Source: Cristatella mucedo
Lineage: Eukaryota > Bryozoa > Phylactolaemata > Cristatellidae
Length of the DNA stretch: 64,000 nucleotides
Direction: 5' to 3'
Assembly: GCA_009760855.2 (NCBI GenBank)
Contig: WPIO01000019.1
Coordinates: 5,870,501 to 5,934,500 of the forward strand
In this document: positions 59,556 through 64,000 of the stretch, in pieces
Layout: each line of letters starts with the position of its first letter
Position numbering within the stretch: the stretch's first letter is position 1
Notes under the pieces: model-generated
Told to the model about the DNA's origin: nothing
The model's input: the letters and a program-made list of their open reading frames with translations, nothing else
Database searches by the model: none
Program-made: the position numbers and the translations under genes

Positions 59556-60045
59556 TAGGTATGAAGGAGCCAAGCTGTGGTTTTGTCGGTCACCATAAGA
59601 ACTTTGCTCTGTATCCGTTGATCAACCAGCAGCCATCCAAGCTCTTTCAGCAAAGAAGACACATGGTCAAACCCCTTTGATTTGTAAACTAGCCTCGCAG
59701 CAATATTCATCACCACATGCAGTGGCTCTAGTGGCTTTTTTCGGTAGCCCAGCTAAAAGGGAATTACAGTAATTTAACCGAGACAGAACTATGGAGCTAG
59801 TTCGATTTTTGGTAAGCCACCACGGAAGACAGTTCCTAATCTTGGATAGGGATCTCGCATGATGGCTAGCTGCAAAAGCAGTCTTCTTAATAAAGCTTTC
59901 AAGATTTAGGCAGGTATCGAAAACAACACCTTAATTCCGAGCACATGGCGATGGTCGCACAGCATCAACACTTGTTGGAAGAGCAAAGCCTTCTAGTCCA
60001 GCCACACGCCTGGGATGTCCTATGAGCAGCAGTTCTGTTTTATAG
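59556..60045 (-). mobile_element. Family B LINE, 5' part (split by insertion)
   Basis: Starting at TAGGTATGAAGGAGCCAAGC, it continues the element interrupted at 58463. Minus-strand traces include NIAARLVYKSKGFDHVSSLL and, farther up, GHPRR-AGLEGFAL. Confidence 0.82.
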
Positions 60046-60411
60046 TTAGTATGTATCATTGTCGTCAGTATCGTCAATTACCGAATGGGTGCTGGCAACA
60101 TCGTATTAAAGTGTCTGAATTTGCATCAAATCCCCTGGGCCTACCTGGCATGACTACGACTAAATGCCTGTCTTGTGTGAAAGAGGCTCGAATCACTCGA
60201 AATTCGATATCGATGCATTGTTAGTGTCATTCCAGCTAAATAAAAGGATAAAGCACCGGTTCATGGTGGCATCGCCTTGGTGAATGAAGGCAGCATTATA
60301 ATCGCTGGTACAAATTGTTCAAACAGATGTCTGAATGCCAGAAATTAGTTCCATGTTCCTTTATTCTCTTGCTCCTGAATACCTATCATAACTACTTCCA
60401 AATCGGGTTAG

Positions 60412-60525
60412 ATATACAATTCATTTGTACAGCTCCAAAAGAGAACGCAATCTCTATCCAGGTGCTTCACATGCTCTGAAGTGCTCGAGCCCACGACCTC
60501 GGTCATCAAAGATGTCGTAGCCAAC
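60412..60525 (-). mobile_element. tRNA-derived SINE with LINE-type tail (type 1, partial)
   Basis: The tail TACAGCTCCAAAAGAGAACG and CTCTATCCAGGTGCTTCACA precede TGCTCGAGCCCACGACCTCG (B-box region, reverse complement). The A-box end is not clear. Confidence 0.65.
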
Positions 60526-60599
60526 TCTTCTGACTTACGTTGTTTAGCTTGCCCTCAAACCAACCTCAAACCTTTGGATACTGTGCCTTTAGTTCCTAT

Positions 60600-61465
60600 G
60601 CTCAAATTAAATGGTGATAAAATGATAAAACTAGCTTACTAGTTATGAGTGAACCTAGTATTAAAGAAATGTTGATAAGGTTAGCGCTCAGAATGGGCCC
60701 TGCAAGCATCTTCCGTGTAACTGGCACTAAACCTATGTGCCTTATTTCAAAGTGACCTTTATCTAGACAATCACATAAGCTCCACAGTCAAGTCTGCTTA
60801 CATTGCAAAATTCGTGCCTGCTTAGACAGGGATACCACATGCAAGTTGGTCCTTGCATTTATCCTGCCTCGACTTCTACAAATCACTGCTTTCTGTTCTA
60901 CCGGCCTATGCAATTAGGCGCCTACAGTTGGTACAAAACTCTGCAGCTAGACTTGTCTGTCCTGAAGGTTGCAATTTCCACTTTAGACCGCTTCTCATAG
61001 AGCTGCACTGGCTCCCAATCGAGCAGCGCATCAACTTCAAGGTTTTGTCACTTGCTGTTAGGTTCCTTTATTTTCTGAGTCCAGCCTACCTATCAGAACT
61101 ACTTCCCAACCAGGCTCGGGATCATGCCACCTGCTCTTCTGACTCAAATCGCTTAGCTGCGCCTCTAACCAACATCGAATGAAAAAAGACTGTGCCTTTA
61201 GTTTGTATGCTACCAAATCCTGGAACTCACTCTCAACTGACGTCACGGCATTCCCTGACTTGACAATATTCAAACAATAGCTAACCACACACATATTCCT
61301 TATAGCATGAATTCTTTTAGATTGTCCTTATTGTGGTTATGCATGCTGATGCTGTGCATTCTATCACAAACCAAATTGACATGCTTTCTTTGCAGCATAT
61401 GTAGAGTGCCTAGAAAGAGATGTAGCACTCTGAGGTCGCTTTACAAATTAGTTGCTATTGTTTAA
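60600..61465 (+). mobile_element. 5'-truncated LINE (family A)
   Basis: The plus-strand frame [20 protein letters not shown] and IELHWLPIEQRINFKVLSLA, followed by LSPAYLSELLPNQARDH, then CATATGTAGAGTGCCTAGAA at the 3' end. The TTA tail is degraded. Confidence 0.87.
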
Positions 61466-61944
61466 ATATAATGAGTATTCCATGACTTAGACCAGCATTT
61501 ACTAATCTGTTAGAGTGCACCTACAATTTGATTGATGCTTCAATGATGGATCACTTTGTCCGGCTAAAGTGCGATTATTTGCCGTTTTCAGCCGTTTTCG
61601 TTTTTTTGCCGATTACTCTCTAGTCTTCTCTCTCATTTGTTGCCGTAAATCTCGTGTGGAGACGGTCAGACGGAAGTTTTTCCTTCCATTTTTAGGACAC
61701 TTCCCAGCGTTTCAGCTGCCATCAGTTTACTGCACCGATGTGCTGCATTTCATAAGGACGGTTCGACAGATGCCGCCTGTAAGGCAATAAAGTCGCAAGC
61801 ATTTTGCATTATGCTCATTTTTTCAAACGTTTTTTCGGAAACACTTTCGCGTTGGGCTTTATTGTGGTGAAATGAACTCATGGCGGCTGCTCGTTGAGCA
61901 TAAGCATTGAGCTGTTGCTATTAGGATAGTTGCATTTGTTTGCT

Positions 61945-62132
61945 CACTGGTTCTCAACCTTCCTAATGCCGTGACCCTTTAATACAGTTCCTCACGTTGT
62001 GACGACCCCCAATTATAAAATTATTTTGTGCAAAATGTGGAAGTGCGTGTTTTCCGATTATCTTAGGCGACCCCCGTGAAAGAAATTGTTCGACCGCAAA
62101 AGGGGTCGAGACCCACAGGTTGAGAACCGCTC
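61945..62132 (-). mobile_element. Non-autonomous hAT element, SPIN/URR1-like, copy 2
   Basis: This 188-bp element is inverted relative to copy 1. Its ends are CACTGGTTCTCAACCT and AGGTTGAGAACCGCTC. Flanks TGTTTGCT (61937-61944) and GTTTTGCT (62133-62140) form an imperfect 8-bp duplication (6 of 8). The body matches copy 1 along its whole length with scattered substitutions. Confidence 0.85.
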
Positions 62133-62499
62133 GTTTTGCTATACCTCGCCAGTATTGATTTTTCACTTGAGCAGAAACATGCACTCATGTCCGCTGTTAC
62201 TCAGTCATCGTCAACAATATAAACGACTGGGTCATGGGTCATGGGGCTTTCGTGAATTCTCCTTGGGGCTTCCAAGCCCAAAAGCTGCACACATTGTGTA
62301 ACAATATTTATCAAGTTCTCAGAAGTGCACTCGTAGTAAAAAAAAAGTCTTCGTTATATAGTCGAAGCTGCTGCGGCTGTAAATTAGTTCTGTTAATAAA
62401 AGGGTTTCCCACGATGCCAGGCATTCTAAAGTTACGGCAAGCAGGTAAAAATATTTAATATTAACAGCCCAGAAGCAAACCTATGCTCTGCTGGTATGT

Positions 62500-62880
62500 A
62501 TGCGTTCAGTGGGAAGTCATCCCACCACGATTCTTTGTGACTTCCCTTGTCTGGTCAGGCATAGAGGCCACAAGATTGTGCTGTCGCTCCTGCTGCAGCA
62601 GCGCATTCCACTGAGCCCCAGAGCCCGCGTTCTACTGAAAAGGTCGGCTAGTGATGCAGGCCGAATGCCTGCCCGAGCCGCGCTGCAGATATTGCTTCCC
62701 AGTCATTCTATGGAGTTGAATTCAGGCGGCTGGCTGGGCCACTGCATCAGCAGCTTACAAGAAATCGTCAAAAAGTACTTCACAGGACTGGCAGTGTGCT
62801 TAGGGTCGTTATCTTTTGCTGCTAAATGTAGCCACTCCAAGCAGAGTATTCTACCATTAAAATCCAACTTGCTTGACTAA
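62500..62880 (-). pseudogene. Tc1/mariner transposase fragment (dead)
   Basis: The minus-strand translation shows DNDPKHTASPVKYFLTIS at about 62760-62813, then MQWPSQPPEFNSIE followed directly by a stop at 62703-62705, then in another frame HNLVASMPDQTREVTKNRGG at about 62510-62570. These match the catalytic D block, the final acidic residue block and the C-terminal 'LV-SMP-R' block of Tc1/mariner transposases. The stop and the frameshift make it non-functional. The N-terminal part could not be identified. Confidence 0.82.
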
Positions 62881-63776
62881 CTTAAATAAATTGACAAAGA
62901 AATCTTTTTTTTTGACGAATCTGGTGCGGTGCTGACGCAGCGGCTCACCTAGACGTCTGATCAGAATCCATGGAGAGTTTATGGGGTCGGTGTCGAAAAG
63001 CGGCTGAGGCGGGTGTTTGGCCTAGGTTCATTGCACAAAGATCAAAATCCGCTGGCGTACTGCCGGCCATGTCTACGAAACCCTCACTAGTTCAGGTAGC
63101 GGGCACAACTCGTGCAATGCGTACAGACCTGACGCTCGAAGCACGCCAAATCAGTAAGGAGCGAGCGCTCAAAATTTCACAACCTGAAATATCGACATAT
63201 AAATAGCCTCCTATTAAATTAAAAGTGGTCCTCGGCCGCGATAAGAAAGGAAACTTGCTAGTATTGCACCTACTGAATCTAGGACGCAGAGCTATTCTGC
63301 TATTATTGTAAGCAGAGTATTCCTATATCCGATATTCTTATACACGGAGTCGACTGTACCTCAGAACTGAATGCAGATTAGTGCACACAACACAAGGAGG
63401 AGCCGCCTTCCATGCATCGATGCACAAGCGATTTCGGATGTAACTGATCATGTTAATCTCCGGAGTCGTCCGGCCAATTCTTTCCGGCCTGCCTTACATC
63501 AGTTAGACAGTTGGGTTTTCTGGACAACATGTAGCAGACCTCTTAGCTGAGCGTATGCCTACACACTGGCAGACTTTTGAAAGCAGTGGGTAACTAAATT
63601 ACTGCGAATCGAAGTACTAAGTCAAATTAATTTCGTTTTTTCATGACACGCTGATTCTGCAACCTTAGCATGGTCGTAACCGTACGAAGCTGGTCCACAT
63701 AAAAAGGGACGAAAATTATGGCATCACATTCACCAAGTTGAGTGCTGAAATCTCAATGACACAACCGCAGATGACG

Positions 63777-63778
<2 letters not shown>
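62881..63778. other. Unassigned stretch beside the Tc1/mariner remnant
   Basis: This may contain decayed upstream parts of the transposase, but I could not align them by eye. No gene is supported, and the plus-strand frame at 62970-63206 has no recognisable family. Confidence 0.35.

Positions 63779-63813
<35 letters not shown>
63779..63813. repeat. (TA)n microsatellite
   Basis: This is a pure TA run, followed by CATACACACAC. Confidence 0.95.
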
Positions 63814-63819
<6 letters not shown>

Positions 63820-63881
63820 CACACACCCCGAGGGGGGCAAAAAGAAGGAACTTCTCACGTCAGTCGGCAAAAATGCGCCAA

Positions 63882-64000
63882 TAATAATAATAATGTACTT
63901 GATAAAGCGCCCCCAGAGAGCTCAATCTCTTTCTGGGCGCTTTACATTTGCTGCAAAGGGAAATGCAATTAAATGGTAAGTAAAATCATGCTTGAAAAAC
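63882..64000 (-). mobile_element. LINE family A copy, cut by window end
   Basis: (TAA)n is followed by TGTACTTGATAAAGCGCCCC and GGGCGCTTTACATTTGCTGC and the conserved 3' UTR. The element continues past 64000. Confidence 0.88.

Overview
This is a stretch of animal (metazoan) nuclear genome. Three intron-containing genes can be reconstructed exon by exon from conserved protein motifs, GT/AG splice sites and matching intron phases: OAF (out at first, minus strand, 4 exons, 453-9382), SNRPC (U1 snRNP protein C, plus strand, 6 exons, 9688-19666) and an EPHX1-type microsomal epoxide hydrolase (plus strand, 10 exons seen, about 34.0-55.7 kb, last exon not found). The species cannot be named from the sequence. 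Abundant L2/CR1-like LINEs, tRNA-derived SINEs and a SPIN/URR1-like hAT element in a gene-sparse layout suggest an invertebrate with a mid-sized, repeat-rich genome.

Layout: 0.4-9.4 kb is OAF with introns of 2-3 kb. At 9.4-9.7 kb there is a short divergent promoter with two opposed CCAAT boxes, shared head to head with SNRPC (9.7-19.8 kb). From 20 to 34 kb there is no gene I can recognise: it holds LINE copies, SINEs, a probable terminal-inverted-repeat element and AT-rich sequence. From 34 to 55.7 kb lies the epoxide hydrolase, whose introns contain LINEs, SINEs and long (CT)n, (GT)n and (TA)n arrays. From 56 to 64 kb there are more LINE copies (one inserted antisense into another), a second SPIN-like element, a dead Tc1/mariner transposase and a LINE copy running off the window end.

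The repeats form a coherent set. LINE family A ends in a hairpin (AAAGCGCC/GGCGCTTT) followed by (TTA)n. A tRNA-headed SINE family carries the same kind of 3' end, so it is probably mobilised by family A. LINE family B has a different, fixed 3' end near GGAGATACA. Both LINE families are mostly 5'-truncated and dead, although the near-identical family A tails suggest recent copying. The genes do not form a pathway: OAF is secreted, U1-C acts in the nuclear spliceosome and the epoxide hydrolase is an ER-membrane detoxification enzyme. I saw no CRISPR array, no prokaryote-style operon and no wholly new gene system. The most notable signals are the SPIN-like pair, the SINE/LINE tail sharing, the nested LINEs and a perfect fold-back at 51.7-51.9 kb.
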